A DNA stretch of 52,555 nucleotides from Myxosarcina sp. GA_180221_E-2-1-MAG-40_15 (GCA_020692205.1 JAIMKV010000027.1:1-52555); one strand, 5' to 3'; counted from the stretch's first letter, positions 25,964 through 35,359 are shown. The notes: generated by a model from the letters alone, not told the origin. A program made the numbers and translations.

Positions 25964-27098
25964 TAATGATCAATTGTCGATTAGCTATTTCCAAATAAAG
26001 TTGTTCAAGCTTAGTAATATTGTGATGTAAGGTATATCTTTCTAATACTCTTTGTCGGGCTTTGTTACCTAACAACGCAGCCATCTCAGGATGATTACGA
26101 AACAAGGGTAATAAAATTTTCAGTTGTGCTGTTACCCCTTGAGTATCCAACACCACTCCCGCACCATTATCTAACACTTCTCCATCTGCCCCTGCATCGG
26201 TAGCTATACAGGCTATGCCACAGGACATGGCTTCGAGCAGGGAAATGGACAAACCTTCTACCAAGGAAGGGAGAATAAAAACATCAGCAGCCCGCAGAAT
26301 ATTGATTCGCTGTTGTTCATCAGAGATAAAACCAAGCCAAACAACATTGTGTTCTTTGCCATAATGAGTCTGTAGAGAGCTTCTAATCGGGCCATCCCCT
26401 ACCATTAATAACTGGCAGTCATCTCCCATGTCCGCTAGTTTCCAAGCTTTTAGGAGAGCTTCAATGTTTTTTTCCGTGGCAATACGTCCTTGATAGATAA
26501 ACAGCTTTTTGGCTTTTAGCTGATATTTGAAGCTGGAATAACCTGGAGCATATTTATGTTGATCGACACCATTGGGAATAATTACCACGCGATCGCCTGG
26601 TACTCCCAGCTTAATTAAAAGATCTCGCTGAATTTCACTAAAGACAATTACCCGCTCATAACGGGCTAAAAACGGTGCATATAGCTGATAGGTAAGGTAT
26701 TGAGTACTAGACTTTAAATTGCGAATTTTACTGTCGAAGGGTGGATGAAAAGTTGCAATCAAAGGGATGTTTAACTCTTCACAAATATCTGGCAAGAGAA
26801 AATCTAGCGGCGATAAAGTCAAAGAAGCGTGGACTAAATCTGGCTGTAACTGTTGCAGAGAACGCAGCAACACCTTGCTAGATTTAAAAGTAGGAATTGT
26901 ATAAACCTGAGACTTATAGATAAACGGAAGCGAAACCTCATGACAATTTGACCAATTATGCTCATAACTATTTTGCGGTTGAGAGAAATGCAAAAAACTC
27001 ACCCGATAGCCTCGATCTAACAGCGCGTTAGTTATTTCGCGACCATAGGTTACGTTGCCACAAAAGGGCGATTTTTTTCCTAGCCATGCAATATGCAT
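25956..27098 (-). CDS. Family 4 glycosyltransferase (GT-B fold)
   Basis: A 380-aa retaining glycosyltransferase. The N-terminal Rossmann half starts MHIAWLGKKSPFCGNVTYGREI with the acceptor-side glycine loop. The C-terminal half holds the nucleotide-sugar motif: IYQGRIATEKNIE, MVGDGPIRS, then LPSLVEGLSISLLEAMSCG, whose E-x7-E glutamates bind the donor. It is the first gene of a two-gene operon with the GT2 gene (8-bp overlap). Together they probably extend a polysaccharide or glycolipid. Confidence 0.9.
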   Translation of the reverse strand: MHIAWLGKKSPFCGNVTYGREITNALLDRGYRVSFLHFSQPQNSYEHNWSNCHEVSLPFIYKSQVYTIPTFKSSKVLLRSLQQLQPDLVHASLTLSPLDFLLPDICEELNIPLIATFHPPFDSKIRNLKSSTQYLTYQLYAPFLARYERVIVFSEIQRDLLIKLGVPGDRVVIIPNGVDQHKYAPGYSSFKYQLKAKKLFIYQGRIATEKNIEALLKAWKLADMGDDCQLLMVGDGPIRSSLQTHYGKEHNVVWLGFISDEQQRINILRAADVFILPSLVEGLSISLLEAMSCGIACIATDAGADGEVLDNGAGVVLDTQGVTAQLKILLPLFRNHPEMAALLGNKARQRVLERYTLHHNITKLEQLYLEIANRQLIIND

Positions 27099-27216
27099 TC
27101 AAATGCTCTTTCTTCTAGGCAACTACAAATTTATCAACAACTAATAAATTTAATGCCTCGCTCGTAATTAGCGATTCAATTTTTAGTAGCTATCAGTTGT
27201 TTGCTATTAGCTTAAA

Positions 27217-27369
27217 TTAATTACCTTCGTAGTCAATCTGGTCACAAGCCAAGCAAGTCTTTAGCTGATAGCTAGGAGTCACCGTTGATTTATAACAGTG
27301 AGAATATCCATATTCATTAGATTTATTAGCTTTAGTTAATTTACCAGATTGGGGGTTATGTCTGGCTTT
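27217..27369 (-). other. Protein-like open frame without a start codon
   Basis: Directly after the MFS gene, on the same strand, a 50-codon frame reads KARHNPQSGKLTKAN, then EYGYSHCYKSTVTPSYQL and KTCLACDQIDYEGN before TAA. The composition is convincingly protein-like, including two Cys in CLAC. However, it follows a TAA directly and has no ATG, GTG or TTG near its beginning. It may be the tail of a lost gene or be reached by a frameshift. The rest of the 297-bp spacer 27099-27395 shows nothing. Confidence 0.35.
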
Positions 27370-27395
27370 TTACCCTGAAAATCTGCTTTTTTGCG

Positions 27396-28787
27396 CTAAA
27401 GTTCCGAGCCAGACGAAAATTTGTCCAAACTATGATCAGCTCGCATCATATACCAAGTTAAACTGCCTCCTACTGCTGCGATCGCAGCTAAGCCTAAAAT
27501 TACCGCAGGCAAACCAAAACGCGTCTCAGCTTCGGCAGCTAACACTAACGGCAGAGACAGAGCAATATTAACCGCATTGTTTTGTAAGCCAAAAACTTTC
27601 CCTCTCATTTCTACGGGAGTTTGCGACTGGATCGTAGTTTGCATCGGCACACCCACCAAGGCAGCAAATGCCCCCAATAATGCCGTCATTGTCAAAGCCA
27701 ACCACAGGTTTTGAGTCGCAAAAGATAACCCGAGCAAAGAAGCTGCTACGCCAATTGAACCAACTAAACTCAAACGGGCGCGATTGATATTTTGCCCTTT
27801 ACTACCGATAATGGCTGCGCTTGCTCCCATACCGATGCCTGCGGCGGCTAACAAAATACCGAATTGTTGAGCCTCAATTTGCGGAATTTGATCCGCCATG
27901 CTTACCGCTAATACTGCCAAGGCGGCAAAAATCGAGAATAAAATTACTAGCTGAATCAAAGCGTTGCGTACACGATGATTTTGCCCTAGATAGTAAATAC
28001 CGTCTCTAATATCAGCCAAGACATGAGGCTGTTGTCGATTAGATTGATCTAGCTTTTCTTCCGTATGCAGAGTAAGTAAAATCATACCTGCGATCGCATA
28101 AGCTCCCCCAACCAAAATTTCTTTGCCAATACTAGCAGGTAAACCTACCACAACAGCTAAATTATCGGCAAGATGTAACAACGGCTCACCAATAGCAAAA
28201 CCAACAATCAGCAGTGCCATCATCGTAGTGGTATAAAGTGAATTAGCGGCCAGCAGATCCCGATCCTTGACGATCAAAGGAATTATTGCCTGCTCTGCGG
28301 GGGCAAAAAACTGAGTAAAGGTAGAAACTAAAAAGGTAACCCCCAGCATTAAGGCAAATCCCCAGGGAATTGCTGTTGATAAACTTTGCCCTTGAGATAC
28401 CAACAGGAGTGGAGGTAGGGTTAAAACCAAAATTCCTCGCAACAGATTTGACACCACCAAAACAGGCTTTTTCTTCCAGCGATCTACATATACTCCAGCC
28501 AAAGAACCAAATAACACTGCGGGAATGGTGAAGGCGATCATGATGGGGGATACCCAGCGGCTAATAGACTGATTGGGCAACTGAAATTGATTAGCAATGA
28601 TCGCGATCATCAATACCAGGTATACTTTGTCTGCTAACTGGGAAAATATTTGACCACTCCATAAAATTAAAAACTGGCTATTCTTCAGAACAGGAGTAAA
28701 TCCTTGAGGACTAAGTTCTGCTTGAGTTTCTAATTTAGGTTGATTATTAGGAGGATTTTCTGAAGTTTCTGATTCCGACAGTCGCAT
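27396..28787 (-). CDS. Major facilitator superfamily transporter
   Basis: A 463-aa MFS protein with a soluble, Pro/Gln-rich N-terminus of about 35 residues and then 12 predicted membrane helices. The loop 2-3 motif is visible as GVYVDRWKKKPVLVVSN. It looks most like the EntS/MFS_3 type of small-molecule exporter (PAEQAIIPLIVKDRDLLAANSL). The substrate cannot be assigned. It is followed by the startless frame described separately, and lies 29 bp after the end of recO on the same strand, possibly in one transcript with recO. Confidence 0.85.
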   Translation of the reverse strand: MRLSESETSENPPNNQPKLETQAELSPQGFTPVLKNSQFLILWSGQIFSQLADKVYLVLMIAIIANQFQLPNQSISRWVSPIMIAFTIPAVLFGSLAGVYVDRWKKKPVLVVSNLLRGILVLTLPPLLLVSQGQSLSTAIPWGFALMLGVTFLVSTFTQFFAPAEQAIIPLIVKDRDLLAANSLYTTTMMALLIVGFAIGEPLLHLADNLAVVVGLPASIGKEILVGGAYAIAGMILLTLHTEEKLDQSNRQQPHVLADIRDGIYYLGQNHRVRNALIQLVILFSIFAALAVLAVSMADQIPQIEAQQFGILLAAAGIGMGASAAIIGSKGQNINRARLSLVGSIGVAASLLGLSFATQNLWLALTMTALLGAFAALVGVPMQTTIQSQTPVEMRGKVFGLQNNAVNIALSLPLVLAAEAETRFGLPAVILGLAAIAAVGGSLTWYMMRADHSLDKFSSGSEL

Positions 28788-28816
28788 TTTGTGTAATAGT
28801 TGAGCTTGTTTTAAAC

Positions 28817-29671
28817 TTAAAATTCAATATAAAGATGATCTACTAGGTTAGCTGAACTAATGATCTTACCTATATGATATTGGATATATCCGCGCAAAAT
28901 ATTTTCAATCTCGATCCAAGCAATCTCTAAATTAACCTGCTCAATTTTCGTAGTGAATAATTCTCTCGGTGGTAGAGAGCGATTGTTTAACTGTTGCAGA
29001 ATAGCTAATTCCACTCCATTGATTCGGCGCTCAATTTTTGGTAGCCGAACATTGTGACTCTCTTCATCGTCAAGCTCAAGCTGTTGATTCTGCGATGATT
29101 CTATGGCATCTAGATCGACAATTCCTCCCCCTTCAAAGCTAAATCCAACTCGCCAAGAATCAGAAGCCAAATTAGGTGGAACTAGACGTTGCGTTACACA
29201 ACATTCAAATACTTGAGGAGTCAAACCAGCGATCGCCAATAAATGGAATACTGCCTGAGCCAAATAAGGATATACCGACTCACCAACGGTAAACGCCTCG
29301 ACGCGCCGCAGATGCTCATTGAGCAGCTCATACAGTTCTGGTTGGGGTTGTTCAGCCACTGCTAAAGCAATCGTCAATTCTGCTAAATATTGAGCAGTAG
29401 CTAGTTTACCAAGGTCACGGCTCAAACCAGGATAGGTGTATAAAGTATCCGCCTGAATAATTTTATCAAGCGATCGCCCTTTAATCAGCAGCAGTTCATT
29501 AACGACAAATAACTCAGTTCTGCCTCGTAATTGTGATTTATACTTTTTCGCCCCTGGCGCAACTGCCCTAATCAAGCCATGTTCAGGAGTTAACACGGTA
29601 ACCAGGCGGTCATTTTCCTTCAGCGACGAGCCTTTGAGAATAATTCCTGTAGCTTTATATTTTTGATTCAT
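28817..29671 (-). CDS. recO: DNA repair protein RecO
   Basis: RecO helps load RecA onto SSB-coated single strands in the RecFOR pathway. The 284-aa protein has the N-terminal OB fold (about 5-80: YKATGIILKGSSLKENDRLVTVL and AKKYKSQLRGRTEL) and then a helical domain. As in some other cyanobacterial forms the usual four-Cys zinc site is not apparent; only FECC and a few scattered cysteines are seen. It lies just downstream of deoC on the same strand, a neighbourhood found in other cyanobacteria. Confidence 0.9.
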   Translation of the reverse strand: MNQKYKATGIILKGSSLKENDRLVTVLTPEHGLIRAVAPGAKKYKSQLRGRTELFVVNELLLIKGRSLDKIIQADTLYTYPGLSRDLGKLATAQYLAELTIALAVAEQPQPELYELLNEHLRRVEAFTVGESVYPYLAQAVFHLLAIAGLTPQVFECCVTQRLVPPNLASDSWRVGFSFEGGGIVDLDAIESSQNQQLELDDEESHNVRLPKIERRINGVELAILQQLNNRSLPPRELFTTKIEQVNLEIAWIEIENILRGYIQYHIGKIISSANLVDHLYIEF

Positions 29672-29739
29672 TGATGCCTGGAATGAATGGGCTTTGAGTT
29701 GATTAATGAATTTTAGCTATCGGCTGGTGAATTGTGATT

Positions 29740-30414
29740 TTACTTAATCGATTCACTTTGTTGGCGTAGTAGATCAACCCCGTGAGAAGTACCCAGGCGG
29801 GTTGCCCCTGCATGGATCAAAGCGATCGCCTGTTGGTATGTACGAATACCTCCCGAAGCTTTGATGCCGATTTGTCCTTTAGTAATTTCTGCTAAAAGCT
29901 TGACATCTTCTACCGTTGCGCCACCAAACCAACCTGTACTGGTTTTGAGATAAGCTACACCCGCATCAAGACAGATTTCTCCTGCTAATCTTTTTTCTTC
30001 GTCGGTTAGAACATTAGTTTCTAAGATTGCTTTAACGGTTTGACCGGTTTCCGAGCAGATTTGAGCTATCTCGCGGTATATTTTGCTTGATTCTTGTAAT
30101 TTAACCCAACCCAAGTTAACCACTACATCTAACTCTGTTGCCCCGTTTTCTACCGCTTCTTGAGCTTCAAAAAGCTTGACTGCTGAGGTGACAGCCCCAG
30201 TCGGAAATCCAATCACCGTGCAGACGTTGGGCTTTTTATCGTGTAGCAGTTCTTTTGCCTGGGTTACTGAAGTCGGATAGATACAGACTGAAGGAAAATT
30301 GTATTGCCAGGCTTCTTGACATATTTGCTTAACCTCTTCAGGAACAGCACTCGGTTTGAGCAGCGTATGCTCGATGTAGGTAGCAATATCGATGTTGAAA
30401 TCGGTTACGGGCAT
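29740..30414 (-). CDS. deoC: Deoxyribose-phosphate aldolase (DeoC)
   Basis: DeoC splits 2-deoxyribose-5-phosphate into glyceraldehyde-3-phosphate and acetaldehyde. The 224-aa TIM barrel has the Schiff-base lysine K157 in [10 protein letters not shown], catalytic D96 in TELDVVVN, and the C-terminal [10 protein letters not shown] and GTSHGV phosphate loops. The open frame continues 32 codons farther upstream to 30510, but the ATG at 30414 gives the normal N-terminus, and the extra residues ([13 protein letters not shown]) look spurious. It is followed by recO. Confidence 0.93.
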   Translation of the reverse strand: MPVTDFNIDIATYIEHTLLKPSAVPEEVKQICQEAWQYNFPSVCIYPTSVTQAKELLHDKKPNVCTVIGFPTGAVTSAVKLFEAQEAVENGATELDVVVNLGWVKLQESSKIYREIAQICSETGQTVKAILETNVLTDEEKRLAGEICLDAGVAYLKTSTGWFGGATVEDVKLLAEITKGQIGIKASGGIRTYQQAIALIHAGATRLGTSHGVDLLRQQSESIK

Positions 30415-30732
30415 TATTTTGTAGTTAATAAATAAGCTAATTATGATTATTATCTTCGCAAATTTTTGGTCAGAAGCTGGGTTAATTCTTGTCGTTCTAG
30501 ATAAAGACAAAATTCCTTCATAATCTCAATCAAAGCATTCAGCAGCAGGCAATTGTTAGCCTAAATTTGGTCAGCAGTCTGACGTTATGACACCGCATCT
30601 GCGATCGCTTAGAGTTTATCTTGGCCAGAAAAATTACCAGAAATAAGAGCAAAACTACAGCAGGAATTAGCTACTGCTTCAGTTGTAGAAGATTCGCTGG
30701 CAGTAACTTAATTAAAAGATTTAATCTCTAAT
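30415..30732. other. Spacer between ispD and deoC (318 bp)
   Basis: Holds the deoC promoter. On the plus strand, 30616-30711 reads LSWPEKLPEIRAKLQQELATASVVEDSLAVT and stop, a protein-like piece without a start, possibly a gene relic. No hairpin terminator was found. Confidence 0.3.
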
Positions 30733-31422
30733 TTAGCTTAATGCTAGTCTTTGCCGTAAAATAAATTCAGCGATCGCCAAATCTACAGGAGTGGTTACTT
30801 TCAAGTTAGTTTCTTCCCCTGGAACAATTTTGACAGGCAGTTGACATTTTTCAAACAAGGCCGCATCATCAGTTACCTGCCAGCCCAATTCTTTGCCCCG
30901 ATTGTGACAACTTTTTAGCAAGTCTACTGCAAATCCTTGGGGAGTTTGAGCCGCCCATAGATTGCGGCGATCTGGGGTATCAGTGATAATTTTTTGTTGA
31001 TCAACTACTTTGATGGTGTCTTTGACTGGAATAGCGGCGATTAAACCTTGACAATCATTTAAAGCTTCGGTGCAGCGATCAAATAGTTCAGGAGTAGCCA
31101 AACATCTAGCACCGTCATGAATTAAAATTTGCTTCGCGCTTTGAGGTAAAGACTGTAGACCATTGTACACAGATTCTTGGCGAGTATCTCCTCCCACAAT
31201 TAACTCCACTGGTTTAGTTAAATTAATTTGGCTAAGGATAGTTCTAAAATCAGCAAAATTTGTAGTTTGACCAATAATGCCAATCCATTCCACGGTTAAA
31301 GACTGTTCCGCAGCCAGTAAACTCCAGGCCAACAGGGGCTTTCCTAGCAGTTTCAATAAGAGCTTGTTGCGATCGCTACCCATGCGACTACCCATACCCG
31401 CAGCTGGAATCAATAAGTGCAT
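30733..31422 (-). CDS. ispD: 2-C-methyl-D-erythritol 4-phosphate cytidylyltransferase (IspD)
   Basis: IspD couples CTP to MEP in the plastid-type (MEP) isoprenoid route that feeds carotenoids, chlorophyll phytyl and quinones. The 229-aa protein has the glycine-rich CTP loop PAAGMGSRMGSDRNK (residues 6-20), VGGDTRQESVYNGL, IHDGARCL, IPVKDTIK and the C-terminal PGEETNLKVTTPVDL. All family motifs are in place. It is divergent from the GT9 gene with a 93-bp spacer. Confidence 0.95.
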   Translation of the reverse strand: MHLLIPAAGMGSRMGSDRNKLLLKLLGKPLLAWSLLAAEQSLTVEWIGIIGQTTNFADFRTILSQINLTKPVELIVGGDTRQESVYNGLQSLPQSAKQILIHDGARCLATPELFDRCTEALNDCQGLIAAIPVKDTIKVVDQQKIITDTPDRRNLWAAQTPQGFAVDLLKSCHNRGKELGWQVTDDAALFEKCQLPVKIVPGEETNLKVTTPVDLAIAEFILRQRLALS

Positions 31423-31515
31423 TTAATGATGTTTTTCTAAAAATAATCCGCTTTAGCTCTATCATCTACTAAAATTGACCTCAGATAAAACTAAGGACCA
31501 TATTTTCTTTATAGA

Positions 31516-32460
31516 ATGCGTGTACTAGCCCTTGTTCCTGGCGAAATTGGCAATCAAATCCTCTTTTTTCCTACCCTGGAAACGATTAGAAAACAATATC
31601 CTCAAGCTGCAATTGATGTTTTAGTTGAACCCCGATCAAAAAAAGCTTATCGAGTTTGTAAAAATGTTGATGACGTTCTGGTGTTTGATTTTCAAGATCG
31701 CAATAGCTTTGCTGATTATCTCAACCTTTTGGGGATTATACGCGATCGCGAATATGATGCCTTCGTTAGTCTCAAAACCTCTTGGCGGATTAAATTATTG
31801 CTGTGGCTCAATGGAATACCAACGAGAGTAGGTTACCAAGATGATTCTGCATTGTATTTATCTGCTGCTGTTGCCCGCAAACCAGAGCAGTATACGGCCC
31901 AAATGTATCATGATTTGCTAACAGGATTAGGTATTAAAACTGCTTGCCCTCCCGTGAAGATTAATGTCCCTAAAGAAGATATTAGCTGGGCAGAATCAGA
32001 ACAGCAGCGTTTGGCAATCAAAGATAGTGGTTATATTGTTCTTGGTGATGAACCATCACCAGAAGCAGTTAGTGCTTATCCAATTAAAAGCTGGCAAACA
32101 ATCATCAATGACATTGAGCAAAGAAAAACAGGTTTAGCAATTGTCTTGTTGCAGACAGATAATAACCAAGCCTGGGTAACGGCATTGATTTCGGCCAATG
32201 GTAATTTAAAAGCGATCGCGCCTCCCGACGTAGGTAAAATGGCAGCCATAATTGCTGGGGCTAACCTAATGCTGTGTAATAATAGCACTCCCGTCCAGTT
32301 ATCCATAGCCACAGATACTTATACCTTTGCCCTATCTACTCCTCAAGACAGCAGTACAATTCCTCCAGCAAAAGACAATTGCATCATCATCAAATCAAAC
32401 ACCAATAACTTAGAAGATATCAAGCCAGAAACAGTTATCGAGCAACTATGGTCAAAATGA
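31516..32460 (+). CDS. Glycosyltransferase family 9-like (heptosyltransferase-type) protein
   Basis: A 314-aa GT-B-fold protein with the N-terminal pattern of ADP-heptose:LPS heptosyltransferases: LALVPGEIGNQILFFPTLETIRKQYP, VLVEPRSKKAY and DVLVFDF. The C-terminal donor site is less typical: the usual GA-x-W..K-x-W-P and D-S/G-P motifs are reduced to AYPIKSWQTII and LCNNSTPVQL. It may therefore be a divergent family member. It probably acts in cell-envelope glycan synthesis. No operon partner is seen. Confidence 0.78.
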   Translation: MRVLALVPGEIGNQILFFPTLETIRKQYPQAAIDVLVEPRSKKAYRVCKNVDDVLVFDFQDRNSFADYLNLLGIIRDREYDAFVSLKTSWRIKLLLWLNGIPTRVGYQDDSALYLSAAVARKPEQYTAQMYHDLLTGLGIKTACPPVKINVPKEDISWAESEQQRLAIKDSGYIVLGDEPSPEAVSAYPIKSWQTIINDIEQRKTGLAIVLLQTDNNQAWVTALISANGNLKAIAPPDVGKMAAIIAGANLMLCNNSTPVQLSIATDTYTFALSTPQDSSTIPPAKDNCIIIKSNTNNLEDIKPETVIEQLWSK

Positions 32461-32579
32461 ATCATGAAATCAAGAATTATCTAGGAAAATAGCAAGTAAC
32501 AAATTTCTAAAGTCGAGTATACTGTCGAATATATTTAGGATGCACAACTAGCTAAAATCTGCTGTGGTTGGGCATATTC

Positions 32580-32690
32580 TTTAGCAACCTGAGCCATGCA
32601 GCACGCCAAGGCGAGGAAGTGCGTGGGCTACACTGGCTTTTCGCCAGCTTGTAGAGCAGAGCCACGCAAAAGTTCGGCAAGAATAGAAGT
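32580..32690. repeat. Structured dispersed repeat, imperfect hairpin
   Basis: GGCTACACTGGC-TTTT-CGCCAGCTTGTAG forms an imperfect stem-loop inside GTGCGTGGGC...GCCACGCAAAAG, so longer outer arms can pair as well. It belongs to the type of GC-rich palindromic units scattered in cyanobacterial intergenic DNA. The surrounding spacer 32461-32744 holds no gene. Confidence 0.45.
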
Positions 32691-32744
32691 TTGTTATGAA
32701 CGCGCCTCGGCTGTAGCGACTGCACATCAGTAAGCAATTCGCTC

Positions 32745-33719
32745 ATGAAACAAAATCACCAGGATGAAAAGCCCAGCTCATTTGCCAAAACAGTTCAGCT
32801 GGTAGAAAGTTACGTTCAAGCGGAAATTATTCAAGAAGCCAAGAACAAGCAGCTCTATTATCATAATTTAGACCATGCTTTAGCAGTCAAGCGCCGAGCC
32901 AACAATATTTTTCAACAGATTAAAGTTGTTTTGTCTCAAGATAACTCTAATCAAGAATTGGAGCGGCTAGAAAACTTAATTAATCTTTGTGGGTTGGCTC
33001 ATGATATGGTGCAGCTGTTTGACCCTCCTAGCGCAGCTAATCAGCCTCGCAAACGCAAGGTAGGACTGAGTGAAGCTGAGACTGCTAATAAACTACTGCA
33101 CTATATTCAAAACTTGAATCAAGAATTGGCAGCTGACCAACTTGATGACTCAATTTATTTTAGCGATCGCGATCAAGAAATTATTCAAGATGCGATCTTG
33201 GCGACGATTTGCGACCGCGATCCTCAACCAGGCAAAGCGGACTATACGTTCTCAGCTAAATCTATTTATCAACCTTATCTTTACGATCATCGACCCAAAA
33301 TATCCATCGTGGGCAGCATAATTGCCCTAGCCGATTTAGGTGCTTTAGGTATGGAGGGAATAGAAATTTATATTCAAGATGGAATCTTGGTATTTTTAGA
33401 AGATAATCCCGATCTTGAAAGCCTAATTCTCAAATGCGATCGCTCGAATTGTTTTAATGACGACATCATCAAAGCAAGATTACTTGCTATGACTCGATTT
33501 ATGGTCAGCTTAGCTTACGAACGACAAGCTAGATTTGAACTAGAAATTTCTGGATTCACTCCTCAAGCTCGTCAAATTTTGCGAGATAAGATTTTTCTTG
33601 GCTTCAAGCAAGAAAATACAACCCAAATTGCCGCCATTCTGCCGACACAAGATAACGTCAGTTTGCCAGAATTAATCAATTTCTTTGGTTTAAATAGCAA
33701 GATAAAATTGCTCGAATAA
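32745..33719 (+). CDS. HD-domain protein (probable metal-dependent phosphohydrolase), cyanobacterial type
   Basis: A 324-aa mostly helical protein. Residues 38-47 read YYHNLDHALA with H40 and H44, and residues 82-90 read CGLAHDMVQ with the H86-D87 pair. This is the arrangement of HD-type metal-dependent phosphohydrolases. A later KISIVGSIIALADLGALG stretch could supply the final Asp. The substrate is unknown. It stands alone after a repeat-rich spacer. Confidence 0.72.
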   Translation: MKQNHQDEKPSSFAKTVQLVESYVQAEIIQEAKNKQLYYHNLDHALAVKRRANNIFQQIKVVLSQDNSNQELERLENLINLCGLAHDMVQLFDPPSAANQPRKRKVGLSEAETANKLLHYIQNLNQELAADQLDDSIYFSDRDQEIIQDAILATICDRDPQPGKADYTFSAKSIYQPYLYDHRPKISIVGSIIALADLGALGMEGIEIYIQDGILVFLEDNPDLESLILKCDRSNCFNDDIIKARLLAMTRFMVSLAYERQARFELEISGFTPQARQILRDKIFLGFKQENTTQIAAILPTQDNVSLPELINFFGLNSKIKLLE

Positions 33720-33789
33720 TTTTTTGGCTTTATATTCCAATCATTAGATGCCTCATCAATAGCAATTCAATGTAATCGCTTATATTATG

Positions 33790-34170
33790 CTATTCAATTA
33801 TTACTGAAGTCCCAATTTGAGATTCTTGCCATAATTTATATAGAAAACATTCGCTCTCAGGACTTAGTTCACAAACAAAGATTCCTGATTCGCTGGTTTC
33901 ACTTTGAGCGACCCATGTACCCGATAAAGCAATCTCAATATATTTGTGATCACAAAGGATAATATCGATTAACTCTGTTGCTGCCAATTTTCTGATATTT
34001 CTTAGCTCAAAAAGATTAATTGGCAGTATTAGGCTAGCAATACTAGATTCAACATAGATGCTAACCCCAGCACTTAAGTTAACCAGAATTCGGTCTGCTT
34101 TCCAAGCTTCAACAGACCTTGATAAATGCTCCAAATAGATTTGGTCTTCTAAATAGGTGATTTTGAGCAT
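33790..34170 (-). CDS. Conserved cyanobacterial hypothetical protein (126 aa)
   Basis: A 126-aa soluble protein opening MLKITYLEDQIYLEHL, then SVEAWKADRILVNLSAG, and ending in CELSPESECFLYKLWQESQIG. I recognise this as a protein commonly annotated only as hypothetical in cyanobacteria; the alpha/beta pattern gives no function. It is convergent with the HD gene. Confidence 0.75.
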   Translation of the reverse strand: MLKITYLEDQIYLEHLSRSVEAWKADRILVNLSAGVSIYVESSIASLILPINLFELRNIRKLAATELIDIILCDHKYIEIALSGTWVAQSETSESGIFVCELSPESECFLYKLWQESQIGTSVIIE

Positions 34171-34743
34171 AAGATGCTTTACTCCTCAGCAATAAAATTG
34201 TCTTTAGTTTTGATTCAGGTTTTCTTAGCGCTTGTCTAATTAAACAAGTCCATAACTAACTTTTGACTATTTCCGCAGTTTTGGCATTGACACAAATCAC
34301 CTTTAACTAGTTCACTTGGTTCAGGAAAAATTATAAAAAACTCTGCTTATAGATGTTTAACTAGCAGAGTTGGTAAACTTTTATTAAATTAACAGCTTAT
34401 TTAGATAAGTTTATCTTGTATCGATCATCCCCGCTGTTTGATTCTGATGCCAAATTTCTGGATTGATTTTGAGGCTGTAAACATTATTATGTTTTAATTA
34501 CAAGCCTTTATAGGTTTAAGCTCTAATCAATCATCTCTATTTGCTTTGTCTTGGCACAAATAACCAATAAGCATTCAGGCTATTTTCTAATTCATAAACA
34601 ATTGTTCAGGCGCGCTATATTAGAGATCAGATAGGGGAGTAATAAAAATGAGTTTATTTTTAATTTATTGAAAGGGGTTTGCAAACCACGTTCTTTGTAC
34701 TACACTTATAGTACCCTATATGTCTAGTATCTAGAGGAAAAAA
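34171..34743. other. Long spacer with hairpins before the RHH gene (573 bp)
   Basis: No open frame. AACTCTGC (34339-34346) and GCAGAGTT (34364-34371) form an 8-bp hairpin that on the minus strand is followed by TTTTTTATAA, like a terminator of an unknown minus transcript. The palindrome GTACTA-CACTTA-TAGTAC (34697-34714) lies 30 bp upstream of the RHH gene. A small RNA gene here is possible but not shown. Confidence 0.4.
34697..34714. promoter_or_regulatory. Palindromic candidate operator before the RHH gene
   Basis: GTACTA and TAGTAC are perfect inverted repeats with a 6-bp centre, 29 bp before the ATG. RHH regulators often bind such short palindromes in their own promoter. Autoregulation is an inference. 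Confidence 0.35.
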
Positions 34744-35079
34744 ATGCGAACCTTAACTCGCACATCTACAACTGAAATGGAAGTTACCAGTATTCGCTTG
34801 GAGCGTAGTCTCAAAGATAAGCTGAAGGAACTATCTGGTAACCAAGGCTATCAAGCCTTGATCAGAGATATTCTTTGGAACTACGTTCACCAAAAATCTG
34901 GAGATTATCGCCCTCAATTTGCTCGCTCTGATATTCGTGCTACAGTTGAGGCAACTGCTCGTAAGGATGAAAGCTGTGCCCTTACTGGTAAGTTAATCCA
35001 AGAGAGCGAACCCATGCTTTTAGGATTTACCATCTACGGAGATTTAGTACCTCTAAGTGTTGATAGCGTAACCGAATAG
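34744..35079 (+). CDS. Ribbon-helix-helix (CopG-like) protein
   Basis: A 111-aa protein. Residues 13-52 form an RHH fold: beta-strand EVTSIRLE, helix RSLKDKLKELS, then GYQALIRDILWNYVH. A C-terminal half of about 55 residues follows, with a short Cys-containing segment (ESCALTGKLI) and a hydrophobic end (MLLGFTIYGDLVPLSV). It is probably a DNA-binding regulator; similar proteins are widespread in cyanobacteria without an assigned target. AGAGGAAAAAA precedes the ATG. The long upstream spacer and palindrome suggest regulated expression. Confidence 0.78.
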   Translation: MRTLTRTSTTEMEVTSIRLERSLKDKLKELSGNQGYQALIRDILWNYVHQKSGDYRPQFARSDIRATVEATARKDESCALTGKLIQESEPMLLGFTIYGDLVPLSVDSVTE

Positions 35080-35359
35080 CATTTCTAGGTCGGAGAACTA
35101 GAAAGTTAAGTGCTATGCAAGTTTCTTTATGCCACCAGGCTTTCTAATTCTTCGCCAGATCACCATGTTGCAATTTTAGACATATTTTCGAGTCCCATTT
35201 TTGGATTGAGCAAAATTTATGGTTATTCTTTATTTCATTAAGTAGAAAAAAAATCTAAAATTAAGAATAATATTAAGTTCCATAGTAAATTCTTAGCAAC
35301 TGTACCAAGTTACTGATTTTATTGCTTGATCGTAAATTCAAAAGGAGTTATTGAAACAG

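Noticed and set aside
29740-30510. Longer DeoC starting at 30510
   Set aside because: The added residues do not fit the family N-terminus; the ATG at 30414 does.
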